Assembly (NCBI RefSeq): GCF_024757985.1
Contig: NZ_CP103289.1
Coordinates: forward strand, 434,001-498,000
Source of the DNA: Cellulomonas sp. NS3
GTDB taxonomy: Bacteria; Actinomycetota; Actinomycetes; Actinomycetales; Cellulomonadaceae
Length of the DNA stretch: 64,000 nt
Direction of reading: 5' to 3'
Of the stretch, positions 51,826 through 63,778 are shown one piece after another (position 1 is the stretch's first letter; every line of letters starts with the position of its first letter). A program made the position numbers and the translations under genes. The notes under the pieces were generated by a model. The model did no database searches. It was not told where the DNA came from and was given only the letters and a program-made list of their open reading frames with translations.

Positions 51826-53145
51826 GTGGACGTAGATCGGGTGCGCCGTCCGAGGGCGGTGGCGAGCGTCGCCGGCGTCGGGGCGCTGGCGCTGGTGCTC
51901 ACCGCCTGCGGCGGTGGAGGGACGTCCGGAGGGTCGGGTGGAGCGGGTGCCGACGAGCTCACGTTCCTCGGGCTCAACGAGAACGAGACGATCGCCGCGA
52001 CGCTCACGGCGCTGAGCGAGGACGAGTGCGCCGCCGAGAACGAGGCCCAGCCGCTCACCGTGACCCAGCAGTCGCAGGAGACGCTCGACCAGCAGCTCCA
52101 GCTCCTCGCGGGCCAGGACTCGCTCCCGCAGCTCTTCACGAGCGCCAACGCCCCGGCGCTCAACACCGAGCTGTTCGAGGCGGACAGCACCGTCGACCTC
52201 GGGACGGCGCTCGACGAGCTCGGCGTCGCGGACGGCATCGTCCCCGCGGCCCGGTCGGTCGTCGAGCAGCTCTACGACGGGACGATGATCGTCCTGCCCA
52301 CCGAGCTCAACATCGAGGGGCTCTGGTACAACGAGCAGCTCCTCGAGGAGAACGGCATCGAGGTCCCCACCACGTGGGACGAGCTGGTGGAGGCGTTCGC
52401 GACCCTGCAGGCGGCCGGCGTGCAGCCCGTCTCGCAGGCGGGCAGCGGCGGCGACGGCTGGGGCATCACCCGGTGGGTCGGCAACTACCTGCTCCGCGAC
52501 CTCGGGCCCGAGGCCCTGCAGGCGGTGCGCGACGGGGACGCCGAGCTGACCGACCCCGAGTACGTCGCGGCGGCGCAGGCGGTCTCCGACCTCGGCGCCG
52601 AGGGCTACTTCGGCCCGTCGCCCACGTCGATCGACTACGCGACGGCGCTGAACACGTTCCTCGCGGGCGACGCCGGGTTCATCTACATGGGTTCGTGGGC
52701 GCTCGCCGCGTTCAACGACCCCGAGCAGAACCTCATCGGCGAGGACGCGATCGGCTTCCTGCCGTTCCCCGAGGTCGAGGGCGGCGCCGGGTCGGCCGAC
52801 CAGATGCCGGCCAACGTCGGGACCGCGGTCTCGGTGTCCGCGGCGGGCTACGAGGACGAGGCGACGCAGGCGTGGGTCCGGTGCGTCGTGGAGAACTACG
52901 GCACGGTCGCGCTGCGCGACAGCGGGCAGATCACCGGCTTCACCGTCGGCGAGGACGTCGAGGTGCCCGCGCTGAGCCAGCTCGTCCAGGACCAGATCGC
53001 GGCGGTCGACGAGTCCGTCCTGTGGTTCGAGGGCTACTTCTCGGCGGCGGCCACGACGACCAGCCAGACGAACGGCGGCCTGCTCGGAGCAGGTCAGCTC
53101 TCCGGCGAGGAGTTCATGACCCTCGTCCAGGCCGACCTCGGCTGA
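51826..53145 (+). CDS. sugar ABC transporter substrate-binding lipoprotein
   Basis: 439 residues from GTG 51826, with AAGGAGGA three bases upstream. Lipoprotein signal ending in the lipobox LVLTAC, then the family-1 solute-binding fold (TLTALSEDECAAEN, LFTSANAPALN, PTELNIEGLWYNEQLLEENG, GDAGFIYMGSWALAAFNDP). It catches an oligosaccharide outside the membrane for the permeases downstream. The operon lacks its own ATPase, which is usual for actinobacteria sharing MsiK. Confidence 0.94.
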   Translation: MDVDRVRRPRAVASVAGVGALALVLTACGGGGTSGGSGGAGADELTFLGLNENETIAATLTALSEDECAAENEAQPLTVTQQSQETLDQQLQLLAGQDSLPQLFTSANAPALNTELFEADSTVDLGTALDELGVADGIVPAARSVVEQLYDGTMIVLPTELNIEGLWYNEQLLEENGIEVPTTWDELVEAFATLQAAGVQPVSQAGSGGDGWGITRWVGNYLLRDLGPEALQAVRDGDAELTDPEYVAAAQAVSDLGAEGYFGPSPTSIDYATALNTFLAGDAGFIYMGSWALAAFNDPEQNLIGEDAIGFLPFPEVEGGAGSADQMPANVGTAVSVSAAGYEDEATQAWVRCVVENYGTVALRDSGQITGFTVGEDVEVPALSQLVQDQIAAVDESVLWFEGYFSAAATTTSQTNGGLLGAGQLSGEEFMTLVQADLG

Positions 53146-53230
53146 CGCTCGGCCGCACCCCTGCGGACGGCGCCCGGCTGCCGGCTCACGGCGGCGGGGC
53201 GTCGTCCGGACCCACCACCACGGAGCCACC

Positions 53231-54115
53231 ATGAACCAGGTCCTCGGGGACCGGCGCGCCGTCGCGCTGCTGCTGACCCCGGCGCTGCTCGTCTACACCC
53301 TCGTCATGCTCGTCCCGATGGTGTGGTCCCTCGGGTACACGGCGTTCCGCGGCAACGCCATCTCCGGCTTCGAGTACGCCGGCGGGGAGAACTTCGCGAC
53401 GCTGGTGTCGGACCCGGCGGCGCGCGAGGCCCTCCTGTTCACGCTCAGGTACGCGGTCGTCGTGACCGTTGGGCAGGTCGTGGCCGGGTACGCGCTCTCG
53501 CTGCTCTACGTGTTCGCGCTGCGGCGCTCGTCGACGGCGATCCGCACGCTCGTCTTCTTCCCCGTCGTGCTGCCGACCGTCGCAGTCGCGCTGCTCTTCC
53601 AGAAGCTGTTCGAGTACGCGCCGCAGACCGGGCCCGTCAACGCCGCGCTCCTCGCGGTCGGGCTCGAGCCGGTCGACTGGCTGGGCTCGGCGGGGACCTC
53701 GTTCGTCGTGATCGCGCTCATGGACGTGTGGCGCTCGATGGGGTTCTACGCGGTGCTGCTGTACGCGGGGCTCATCGACATCCCGGACGAGCTGATCGAG
53801 TCCGCGCGCCTCGACGGCGCCTCCGGGTGGCAGCTCGTGCGCTCGATCGTCGTGCCGCTGTCCTTCCCGGTGCTGGTCTCGGCGCTGATCTTCTCGATCA
53901 ACGGGACGCTCAAGGTCTTCGACTCGATCTACGCGCTCACCGGCGGCGGGCCGGGCGCCGGCACGACGCCGCTGACCCTGCTCATGTACCGCACCGCGTT
54001 CTTCTACGGCGACTACGGCTACGGGTCGACCGTCGCGCTCGCGCTCACGGTCCTCAGCCTGCTGGTGACCGTCGTGATCTTCCGCTCGTACCGCCGCGAC
54101 GTGACCCGAGGCTGA
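53231..54115 (+). CDS. sugar ABC transporter permease (MalF-like)
   Basis: 294 residues, six membrane helices. The EAA loop DIPDELIESARLDGASGWQ near residue 190 contacts the ATPase. Starts 85 bases after the binding-protein gene. Confidence 0.93.
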   Translation: MNQVLGDRRAVALLLTPALLVYTLVMLVPMVWSLGYTAFRGNAISGFEYAGGENFATLVSDPAAREALLFTLRYAVVVTVGQVVAGYALSLLYVFALRRSSTAIRTLVFFPVVLPTVAVALLFQKLFEYAPQTGPVNAALLAVGLEPVDWLGSAGTSFVVIALMDVWRSMGFYAVLLYAGLIDIPDELIESARLDGASGWQLVRSIVVPLSFPVLVSALIFSINGTLKVFDSIYALTGGGPGAGTTPLTLLMYRTAFFYGDYGYGSTVALALTVLSLLVTVVIFRSYRRDVTRG

Positions 54116-54116
54116 C

Positions 54117-55013
54117 ATGACCACGACCCTGACCCCCCGCACCGCGGCGCCCACCTCCGCCCCGGGCGCCGCCGGCCGCCCGTCGCTCGCCCGCCGCCTG
54201 CGCCGCGTCCCGCTCGCCGTCCTCGTGACGCTCCTGCTCGTCGTCATGGTCTACCCGCTGCTGTGGCTGTTCCTCGGCTCGTTCAAGACGCAGCAGGAGT
54301 TCCTCAACGAGCCGACGTGGGCGCTGCCCGAGAGCTTCGCGAACGTCGACAACTACGCGCAGGCCTGGTCGTCGACCGCGGGCTACCTCACGAACTCCGT
54401 CCTGGCCGTCCTCCCCGCGCTCGCCGCGGTGATCGTGCTCGGGACCGCCGCCGGGTACGCGCTCGAGGTCATGGTGTGGAAGGGCCGGGCCTCGGTCCTG
54501 ATGATCTTCCTCGCGGGGATCATGATCCCCGGGCAGATGATCCTGCTGCCGCTCTTCACCGTGTACTTCCAGCTCCGGCTCACGGACAGCCTGTGGCCGC
54601 TGATCCTCACGTACACCGCGATCGGGCTCCCGCTCACGGTGTTCATGATGGCGACGTACTTCCGGTCGATCCCGCGCGAGGTGTTCGAGGCGGCGACGCT
54701 CGACGGCGCGTCCGCCGTGCGCTCGTTCTGGTCGATCGGGTTCCCGATGATGCGCGGCGCGGTGTTCACGATCGCGCTCGTCCAGTTCTTCTTCCTGTGG
54801 AACGACCTGCTCATCGCGCTCACGTTCACGACGCAGGACGACCTGCGGACCGTGCAGGTCGGGCTGCTCAACTTCACCGGGCAGTTCGGGGTCGTCGACT
54901 ACGGCCCGACGTTCGCGGCGATCTGCATCAACGTGGTCCTCGTCCTGGTGCTGTACCTGTTCCTCAACCAGCGCGTGATGCGCGGCATGGCGGCCGGGGC
55001 GGTCAAGGGCTGA
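54117..55013 (+). CDS. sugar ABC transporter permease (MalG-like)
   Basis: 298 residues, six membrane helices; EAA loop IPREVFEAATLDGASAVRSF near residue 190. Starts one base after the previous stop and overlaps the rhamnosidase start (TGATG). Confidence 0.93.
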   Translation: MTTTLTPRTAAPTSAPGAAGRPSLARRLRRVPLAVLVTLLLVVMVYPLLWLFLGSFKTQQEFLNEPTWALPESFANVDNYAQAWSSTAGYLTNSVLAVLPALAAVIVLGTAAGYALEVMVWKGRASVLMIFLAGIMIPGQMILLPLFTVYFQLRLTDSLWPLILTYTAIGLPLTVFMMATYFRSIPREVFEAATLDGASAVRSFWSIGFPMMRGAVFTIALVQFFFLWNDLLIALTFTTQDDLRTVQVGLLNFTGQFGVVDYGPTFAAICINVVLVLVLYLFLNQRVMRGMAAGAVKG

Positions 55014-57706
55014 TGGCACCGGACGAGCACACGGCCGCCCCGGCGACCGTCCGCCGGGTCGCGCGCGCGGACGAGACGGTGCGGCCGACCGCCCCGCGGT
55101 TCGAGCACCACGTCGACGCGCGGGGGATCGGCTCGGCGACCCCGCGCGTGTCGTGGACGGTCCCCGCCGCCCCGGCCGGCTGGCGCCAGGCCGCGTACGA
55201 GCTGAGCGCCGAGCGCTCCGGCGGACGGCTCAGCACCGGCTGGGTCGGGTCCGCGGAGCAGGTCCTCGTGCCGTGGCCGGGCGAGCCCCTCGCCTCCCGT
55301 GAGGAGGCGACGGTCCGGGTGCGCGTGCGCGGGGCGGACGGCTGGGTGAGCGGCTGGTCCGCCCCCGGGGCCGTCGAGGCCGGCCTGCTCGCGGCGTCGG
55401 ACTGGGTCGCGGTGGCGGTCACGCCGTCCGGACCGGTCCCCGACGCGGACCTGCGCCGGCCCCCGCTGCTGCGGACCGAGCTCGTCGTCGACCGGCCCGT
55501 GCGGCGCGCGCGGCTGTACCTCACCGCGCACGGGCTCGTGCAGGCCGAGCTCAACGGCGTGCGGATCGGCGACGACGAGCTCGCACCCGGCTGGACGGTG
55601 TACCCGCACCGGCTCGTCTACGCGACGCACGACGTCACCGCGCACCTGCGCCCCGGCCGCAACGCCCTCGGCGCGTGGCTCGGGGACGGCTGGTACCGCG
55701 GCCGGCTCGGGTTCGACGGCGGGACGCGCGACATCTACGGCGACCGGCTCGCGCTCGTCGCGCAGCTCGAGGTCGAGCACACCGACGGCACGCGCACGAC
55801 CGTCGCCACCGGCCCGGGCTGGCGCGCGGGCCTCGGCCCGGTGCTGTCGGCCGGCCTGTACGAGGGCGAGGTCCACGACGCCCGCGAGACCCCGGGGGGC
55901 TGGTCGCTCCCGGGGTTCGACGACAGCGGGTGGCAGCCCGTCGACGTCGTGGACCGCGACCCGGCGACGCTCGTCGCGCCCGACGGGCCGCCGGTGCGCT
56001 GCACGCAGGAGGTCGCCCCCGTCGCGGTCACGCGGACCGGGCGCGGGACGTGGCTGCTCGACTTCGGCCAGAACCTCGTCGGGCGGCTGCGGCTGCGCGT
56101 CGAGGGCGCGCGCGGGACGCGGGTGCGGCTGCGGCACGCCGAGGTGCTCGAGCACGGCCGGCTGTGCACCCGCCCGCTGCGCGGCGCCCCCTCGGTCGAC
56201 GAGTACGTGCTCGCGGGCCACGGGGTCGAGGAGTGGGAGCCGCGCTTCACCGTGCACGGCTTCCGGTACGCGGAGGTCGAGGGGTGGCCCGGCGAGCTCG
56301 ACGCGGCGGACGTGGTCGCCCGCGTCCTGCACACCGACATGCGCCGGACGGGCACGTTCGCGTGCGGGCACCCCGGGCTCGAGCGGCTGCACGAGAACGT
56401 CGTGTGGAGCACGCGCGGGAACTTCGTGTCGCTGCCGACCGACTGCCCGCAGCGCGACGAGCGCCTCGGCTGGACCGGGGACATCCAGGTGTTCGCGCCG
56501 ACCGCGACCGCGCTGTTCGACTGCGCGGGCCTGCTCTCGTCGTGGTTGCGGGACCTCGCGCACGAGCAGCTCCCCGACGGCACCGTGCCCTGGTACGTGC
56601 CGACGATCTACGGCAACCCGCAGTGGTCGCCGCCCCGTCCCGGTGCGGTGTGGGGCGACGCCGCCGTGATCGTGCCGTGGGTGCTGCACGAGCGGTACGG
56701 CGACCGTGACGTCCTGGCCCGCCAGTACCCGTCCGCGCGCGCGTGGGTCGACCTCGTGGCGCGCCTCGCCGGGCCGTCCCGGGTGTGGGACACCGGGTAC
56801 CAGCTCGGGGACTGGCTCGACCCGGCCGCACCGCCCGACGACCCCGCGGCGGCGCTGACCGACCCGACGCTCGTCGCGACGGCGTACCTCGCGCACTCGT
56901 CGCGGCTCCTGGCCCGGATCGCCGGGACGCTCGGGCGCGCGGACGACGCGCAGGCGTACGACCGGCTGTCCGACGAGGTCCGGGCCGCCTTCCGGGCGCG
57001 GTACGTCCGTGCCGGGGCGGCGCTCACGAGCGACACCGCGACGGCGTACGCGCTCGCGCTGCGCTTCGACCTGCTCGCCGAGGCCGACCGCGCACCTGCG
57101 GCGTCCCGGCTCGCCCGGATCGTCGCCGACGCCGGTCACCACGTCACCACCGGCTTCGCGGGCACCCCCGTCGTGCTGCACGCGCTCGCGGACCACGGCC
57201 ACGCCGCGACCGCGTACGAGCTGCTGCTCCAGGACGGCTGCCCGTCCTGGCTGTACATGGTGGCGCGCGGGGCGACGACGACCTGGGAGCGCTGGGACTC
57301 GATGCTCCCCGACGGGACGGTCAACCCCGGCGACATGACGTCGTTCAACCACTACGCGCTCGGCTCGGTGGCCGACTGGCTGCACACCGGCCTCGCCGGG
57401 CTCGACGCCCTCGCCGACGGCGGCCGCACGCTGCGCGTCGCCCCGCACGTCGACCCCTGCGTCGGGTGGGCGGAGACGTCGCTCGAGACGCCGTACGGCC
57501 GCGCGGGCGTGCGCTGGGAGCTCGACGGCGAGGACGTCCGGCTCACCGTCGAGGTCCCCGTCGGCGCGCGGTGCACCGTCGTCCTCGGCGGTCGCGAGCA
57601 CCACGTCGAGCACGGTCGGTACGAGCTCGTCGCCCCGCAGCTCGGCGCCCCGCGCGCCGCCGACCCGGAGGAGGTTGCCGCGCTCTCGCCGTCACCGACG
57701 GTCTGA
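55013..57706 (+). CDS. alpha-L-rhamnosidase (GH78)
   Basis: 897 residues. N-terminal beta-sandwich domains (SATPRVSWTVPAAPAGWRQA), then the GH78 (alpha/alpha)6 barrel with PTDCPQRDERLGWTGD, FFDCAGLLSSW-like region, GDWLDPAAPPDDPAAAL and TTWERWDSMLPDG. No signal peptide, so it should act inside the cell on imported rhamnosides. Coupled to the permease gene by TGATG; in the same operon as a GH3 enzyme. Confidence 0.93.
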   Translation: MAPDEHTAAPATVRRVARADETVRPTAPRFEHHVDARGIGSATPRVSWTVPAAPAGWRQAAYELSAERSGGRLSTGWVGSAEQVLVPWPGEPLASREEATVRVRVRGADGWVSGWSAPGAVEAGLLAASDWVAVAVTPSGPVPDADLRRPPLLRTELVVDRPVRRARLYLTAHGLVQAELNGVRIGDDELAPGWTVYPHRLVYATHDVTAHLRPGRNALGAWLGDGWYRGRLGFDGGTRDIYGDRLALVAQLEVEHTDGTRTTVATGPGWRAGLGPVLSAGLYEGEVHDARETPGGWSLPGFDDSGWQPVDVVDRDPATLVAPDGPPVRCTQEVAPVAVTRTGRGTWLLDFGQNLVGRLRLRVEGARGTRVRLRHAEVLEHGRLCTRPLRGAPSVDEYVLAGHGVEEWEPRFTVHGFRYAEVEGWPGELDAADVVARVLHTDMRRTGTFACGHPGLERLHENVVWSTRGNFVSLPTDCPQRDERLGWTGDIQVFAPTATALFDCAGLLSSWLRDLAHEQLPDGTVPWYVPTIYGNPQWSPPRPGAVWGDAAVIVPWVLHERYGDRDVLARQYPSARAWVDLVARLAGPSRVWDTGYQLGDWLDPAAPPDDPAAALTDPTLVATAYLAHSSRLLARIAGTLGRADDAQAYDRLSDEVRAAFRARYVRAGAALTSDTATAYALALRFDLLAEADRAPAASRLARIVADAGHHVTTGFAGTPVVLHALADHGHAATAYELLLQDGCPSWLYMVARGATTTWERWDSMLPDGTVNPGDMTSFNHYALGSVADWLHTGLAGLDALADGGRTLRVAPHVDPCVGWAETSLETPYGRAGVRWELDGEDVRLTVEVPVGARCTVVLGGREHHVEHGRYELVAPQLGAPRAADPEEVAALSPSPTV

Positions 57707-57755
57707 CCCACCACACCCGAGGCCGCAACGACGCGGCCCAGTCGAGAGGGTTCCC

Positions 57756-60089
57756 ATGACCAGTCCCGCCCACCGGACCGATCCCCGGCCGCAGCGCCGG
57801 ACCGCCCCCCGGACCGCCGCCCGGCCGACCGCCCGCCGGCTCCGGCGCGTCGGTGCGGCCGCGCTCCTCGCCGCCGCCCTGCTCCTGCCGACCGCCGTCG
57901 TCGCGGGGGCCCAGCCCGACGACGCCCGCCGCGGTCGTCCGCCGCACCCCTCCGTGCCGGCCGCGTGCCCGTGGATGGACACGCGGCGCACGCCCGAGCA
58001 GCGCACCCGCCTGCTGCTCGACGCGAGCACCCTGCACCAGAAGTACCGCTGGCTCGTCGAGCAGCCGGCCAACGACCCCCAGCGGACGACGTTCGAGGGC
58101 GTGACGTACCCCGCGCAGGTGCCGTGCACCCCGACGGTCGTCTACACCGACGGCCCGGACGGCGTGCGCTTCACCCCGGGCGTCACCGCGTTCCCGGCGC
58201 CGATCGCCGTCGCGTCCACGTGGGACACGGCGCTCGCGGGCACCAAGGGCCACGCCCAGGCCGACGAGGCGTTCGACACCGGCAAGAACGTCGTGCTCGG
58301 TCCGGGGCTCGCGTCGGGCCGCACGCCGCTGTCGGGGCGCACCCCCGAGTACTTCGGCGAGGACCCGCTCCTCACCGGGCTGCTCACCGCCGCGACGGTC
58401 GAGGGCATCCAGGGCGACCCGGTGAAGCCGGTGCTCGCGGACCTCAAGCACTACGTCGCCAACGAGCAGGAGCTCGACCGCGCGCAGAGCTCCTCGGAGG
58501 TCGACGAGCGGACCCTCCGGCAGGTGTACGACCTGCCGTTCGAGATCGCGCTGCGCCGCAGCGACCCCGCGAGCGTCATGTGCTCGTACAACCAGGTCAA
58601 CGGCACGCACGCGTGCGAGAACCCGCTCCTGCGGGACGTCCTCAAGGGCGACCTGGGCTTCGACGGGTACGTCGTCTCGGACTTCCGCGCCGTGCACTCG
58701 ACCGCGCCGTCGCTGGTCAACGGCCTGGACCAGGAGCTCAACCGGCCGGTCTGGTTCACGCCCGAGCGTCTCGACGCCGCCCTGGCGGCGGGGGAGATCA
58801 CGCTCGCGCAGGTCGACGCCGCGGCGGCCCGGGTCGTGCGGGCGTATGTCCGCGGCGGTCTGTTCGACCGCCCGCTGCCTGCAGAGCGGGTCGCGGACGC
58901 GTCGACGCCGGCCCACAAGGAGCTCGCGCGCACCCTCGCCGAGCGGGGCAGCGTGCTGCTCGCGAACGACGGCGTGCTGCCGCTGGACGCCCGTCCCGGC
59001 GGGACCGTCGCGCTCCTCGGCCCGACGGCCTCCGCGACGCCGGACGAGGACGGGGTCAGCGCCGCGACCGTGTGCGCGATGGCGTGGCGATTCAACGGCG
59101 CGGGCACGCTCGACTGCGAGGACCTCGTGACGCCCGAGGTCGCGATCCGGGAGCGGGCCGCGCAGGCCGGGATGGACGTCGTGGTCGACGCCGGGGACGA
59201 CCCGGTCGCGGCCGCGGCGCTCGCGGCGTCGGCGGACGTGGCCGTCGTCCTCGGCTACCAGAGGATGGGCGAGTTCGACGACCTGCCCGACCTGCGGCTC
59301 CAGGGCGGCGGCGACGCGCTGATCGAGGCGGTCGCGGCGGCCAACCCGGACACCGTGGTCGTGCTGCAGACCGGCTCGGCGGTCGAGATGCCGTGGCTCG
59401 GCGACGTCGGGGCGGTGCTCGAGACCTGGTACGGCGGCGAGCAGGTCGGCCCGGCGCTGGCGCGGCTGCTCTTCGGTGACGTCGCGCCGTCGGGCAAGCT
59501 GCCGATGACGTTCCCCGCGTCGCTCGCCGACACCCCCACGCGCACGCCCGAGCAGTACCCCGGGGTGTTCGCGGACGGGTCGACCACCCGGGCTCCCGGC
59601 TCGACCGAGATCCGGCAGGTCCGCTACACGGAGGGCCTGCAGGTCGGGTACCGCTGGTACCAGGAGCAGGGCATCGAGCCGCTGTTCCCGTTCGGCCACG
59701 GGCTCACCTACACGACGTTCGACTACGTCGACCTCCGCATCACGCCGCGCACGTCGACGGGTCGCGGAGACGTGCGGGTCTCGTTCCGGGTGACCAACAC
59801 CGGGGAGCGCGCGGCGACCGAGACGGCGCAGGTCTACGCGGGGCTGCCCGAGAGCGCGGACGAGCCGGGCACGCGCCTCGTCGGGTGGCAGGCCGTGACC
59901 CTCGAGCCGGGGCAGTCCCGGCGCGTCACCGTCACGCTCACGCGGCGCGACCTCGCCGAGCTCCACCTGCTCGAGGTCTGGGACGTCGACCGCGACCGCT
60001 GGGTCACGACGCCGGGGGAGCACACGGTCTCGGTGGGCGGGTCGTCCGGCACCGTGCTGTCGGGGACCGTGCAGGTCCGCCGGTCCTGA
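57756..60089 (+). CDS. secreted GH3 beta-glycosidase
   Basis: 777 residues with a signal peptide (about 20-47, VGAAALLAAALLLPTAVVAGA). GH3 N-domain: nucleophile Asp in FDGYVVSDFRAVH near residue 308 and NQVNGTHACENPLL. GH3 C-domain with PLFPFGHGLTYTTF and a C-terminal Fn3-like domain. It probably cleaves terminal beta-glucosyl or xylosyl units. AGAGGG precedes ATG 57756. Secretion of this enzyme and cytoplasmic GH78 suggests stepwise removal of glucosyl then rhamnosyl units. Confidence 0.92.
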   Translation: MTSPAHRTDPRPQRRTAPRTAARPTARRLRRVGAAALLAAALLLPTAVVAGAQPDDARRGRPPHPSVPAACPWMDTRRTPEQRTRLLLDASTLHQKYRWLVEQPANDPQRTTFEGVTYPAQVPCTPTVVYTDGPDGVRFTPGVTAFPAPIAVASTWDTALAGTKGHAQADEAFDTGKNVVLGPGLASGRTPLSGRTPEYFGEDPLLTGLLTAATVEGIQGDPVKPVLADLKHYVANEQELDRAQSSSEVDERTLRQVYDLPFEIALRRSDPASVMCSYNQVNGTHACENPLLRDVLKGDLGFDGYVVSDFRAVHSTAPSLVNGLDQELNRPVWFTPERLDAALAAGEITLAQVDAAAARVVRAYVRGGLFDRPLPAERVADASTPAHKELARTLAERGSVLLANDGVLPLDARPGGTVALLGPTASATPDEDGVSAATVCAMAWRFNGAGTLDCEDLVTPEVAIRERAAQAGMDVVVDAGDDPVAAAALAASADVAVVLGYQRMGEFDDLPDLRLQGGGDALIEAVAAANPDTVVVLQTGSAVEMPWLGDVGAVLETWYGGEQVGPALARLLFGDVAPSGKLPMTFPASLADTPTRTPEQYPGVFADGSTTRAPGSTEIRQVRYTEGLQVGYRWYQEQGIEPLFPFGHGLTYTTFDYVDLRITPRTSTGRGDVRVSFRVTNTGERAATETAQVYAGLPESADEPGTRLVGWQAVTLEPGQSRRVTVTLTRRDLAELHLLEVWDVDRDRWVTTPGEHTVSVGGSSGTVLSGTVQVRRS

Positions 60090-60124
60090 ACCGGCCGGCG
60101 GCGCGTCGCGCCCCGCTCGGAGAG

Positions 60125-60169
60125 CAGCACCGTGCCCCCGCCCGTCCGTGGGCGAGGGGCACGGTGCTG
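60125..60169. terminator. bidirectional terminator
   Basis: Long stem CAGCACCGTGCCCC / GGGGCACGGTGCTG with small inner bulges, between the convergent GH3 and GH62 genes. Confidence 0.8.
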
Positions 60170-60264
60170 GTCGAGAGGGGCCGGACGGTCGTGCCGGGCG
60201 CAGCCACCGGCCAGGGCAGCAGCGGGGAGTCGCAGCCGCTGCCGCTGCCCTGGCCGGTCGAGGG

Positions 60265-61809
60265 CTACCGCTGCAGCGTCAGCAGGCCCGGCCGGTACGG
60301 CAGCCGGCCGTAGTCGCCGCCCGAGCTCGGGGAGCGGCCCTGGTAGAGCAGCCGGAGGTTGCACGGGTCGACCGTCATGGTCTGGTCCGCGCTGGTCCGC
60401 AGCAGCTCGCCGTGGCTGATGTCGTTGGTCCACGTCGCGCCGCTGTTGGCCTTGCCCGCGAACGGGTTGCTCTCCGTGGCGGCCTGCGGCGTCCACGTGC
60501 CGCCCAGGCTCGTGGCGGTGAAGGACCGGAAGTAGCGGCCCTGCGAGCCGATGGCCTCGACGATCATCAGGTACCGGTTCTGGCCCTGGAGCTTGTAGAC
60601 CTGCGGCGCCTCGAACAGGTTGTTCGTGGTGTCGCTCATGATCGTCGTGTAGCTGGACCCGAAGCTGCCCGGGAAGTTCCCGATCGGCATGCTCGCCCGG
60701 TAGATCCTGCCGTTGTCGCCGGCGAAGAACAGGTACATGTTCTGGTCGTCGGCGATGAGCGTCTGGTCGATCGGGCCGGTGCCGGAGCCGGTGATGCTGC
60801 CCGTGAACAGCGTCTGGTGCGGACCCCAGCTGTTCGGGTTCGACGGGTCGGTCGAGGTCCGGTAGGAGAACGCCAGGCCGCCCCACTGGTAGGCCATGAC
60901 CCAGATGTTCTTGGGCGCGAAGTAGAACAGCGACGGCGCGACCGCGGTGAACGGCATCGAGTTCTGGCTCGCCGACGCCATCTCGGAGTAGCTGGTGAAC
61001 AGCCCGAAGTTCATCGAGCCCCACGACTCGCCGTTGTCGTGCGTCGTGGCGTACACGAGCTGCTTGCCGTTGTAGGGCGCGACCGTGAAGTCCTTGAGCG
61101 AGGCCCAGCCGGAGCGCGGGGTCGCGAGCGAGCCCGTCGAGGACCAGCGGTAGGACGAGGGGAGGTTGCAGGTGCCCGGGTTCGGCGCCGGCGTCGTGGT
61201 CGTCGGCGTGGGGTTCGGGTTCGGGTTGGCCCCGCCGACCGGCACGAGCAGCCACTGCTGGTTCGCACCGCCCCAGCTCGCGTACTGGACGACGTTCGCG
61301 CCGTCGGCCGTCGAGGCGCCCTGCACCTCGACCGCCTTGTTCGAGTTGCGGTTGATCAGCGTGATCGAGCCGCCGGTCGAGTCCTGCAGCCGGAACTGCT
61401 GGTTGCTCTGGTTGCGGTCGGTGTACTGGACGATGGCGCCGCCGTCGGCGGTCGAGAAGCTGTAGACGTCGAGGACCTTGCCGGACAGGCGCGACTTGAT
61501 GCGGTAGTAGCCGTCGCCGGCGTCGACGAACTGCCACTGCTGCTGGGCGCCGTCGTTCCGGGTCCACTGCGTGATCCGGGCGCCGTCGTTCGTCGCGAGG
61601 TTGTACACGTCGAGCGCCTTGCCGCTGCCGCGGTTCACCAGGACGTAGGACGCGTTCGTGTCGACCGTCACGGCCGACGCCGCAGGTGCGGTCGCCACCG
61701 CCAGCACCGCCGTCGACGCGGCCGTCGCGAGCGCCGCGACCGCGGCGGCCCAGCGTCGTCCGGTCGTCCGTCCGGGGCTGGTCGCCCCGGCGTGGGTTGT
61801 TCGCCTCAT
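60265..61809 (-). CDS. GH62 alpha-L-arabinofuranosidase with N-terminal CBM13
   Basis: 514 residues. Signal peptide (about 20-46, [18 protein letters not shown]), ricin-type CBM13 (about 47-190, [18 protein letters not shown], three QxW-type repeats), Pro/Thr linker, then the GH62 five-bladed propeller (about 215-514, [53 protein letters not shown]). It removes arabinose side chains from arabinoxylan. The CBM13 is very close to that of the next gene. Confidence 0.94.
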   Translation of the reverse strand: MRRTTHAGATSPGRTTGRRWAAAVAALATAASTAVLAVATAPAASAVTVDTNASYVLVNRGSGKALDVYNLATNDGARITQWTRNDGAQQQWQFVDAGDGYYRIKSRLSGKVLDVYSFSTADGGAIVQYTDRNQSNQQFRLQDSTGGSITLINRNSNKAVEVQGASTADGANVVQYASWGGANQQWLLVPVGGANPNPNPTPTTTTPAPNPGTCNLPSSYRWSSTGSLATPRSGWASLKDFTVAPYNGKQLVYATTHDNGESWGSMNFGLFTSYSEMASASQNSMPFTAVAPSLFYFAPKNIWVMAYQWGGLAFSYRTSTDPSNPNSWGPHQTLFTGSITGSGTGPIDQTLIADDQNMYLFFAGDNGRIYRASMPIGNFPGSFGSSYTTIMSDTTNNLFEAPQVYKLQGQNRYLMIVEAIGSQGRYFRSFTATSLGGTWTPQAATESNPFAGKANSGATWTNDISHGELLRTSADQTMTVDPCNLRLLYQGRSPSSGGDYGRLPYRPGLLTLQR

Positions 61810-61902
61810 GCTGCTCTCCTTCGAGCCTGGGAGGGGTGGGTGCTTCGAGGGGTGCGGTCCCGGCCGGACGGGTGCGTCCGGCCGGGACCGCGGTGCGTCA
61901 GG

Positions 61903-63645
<1,743 letters not shown>

Positions 63646-63778
63646 CAGCCAGCGCCGTGCGTGAACGGCGGCATCCGTGCAGGTCGGAGCAGGTCGTCTC
63701 CGGTAGATTTGCGACCGGCCGGACCCCCGCTCCCGGGGTGTCGGGGGCCGAGGGCGCAAGGTCCGACGGGGAGGCGCT

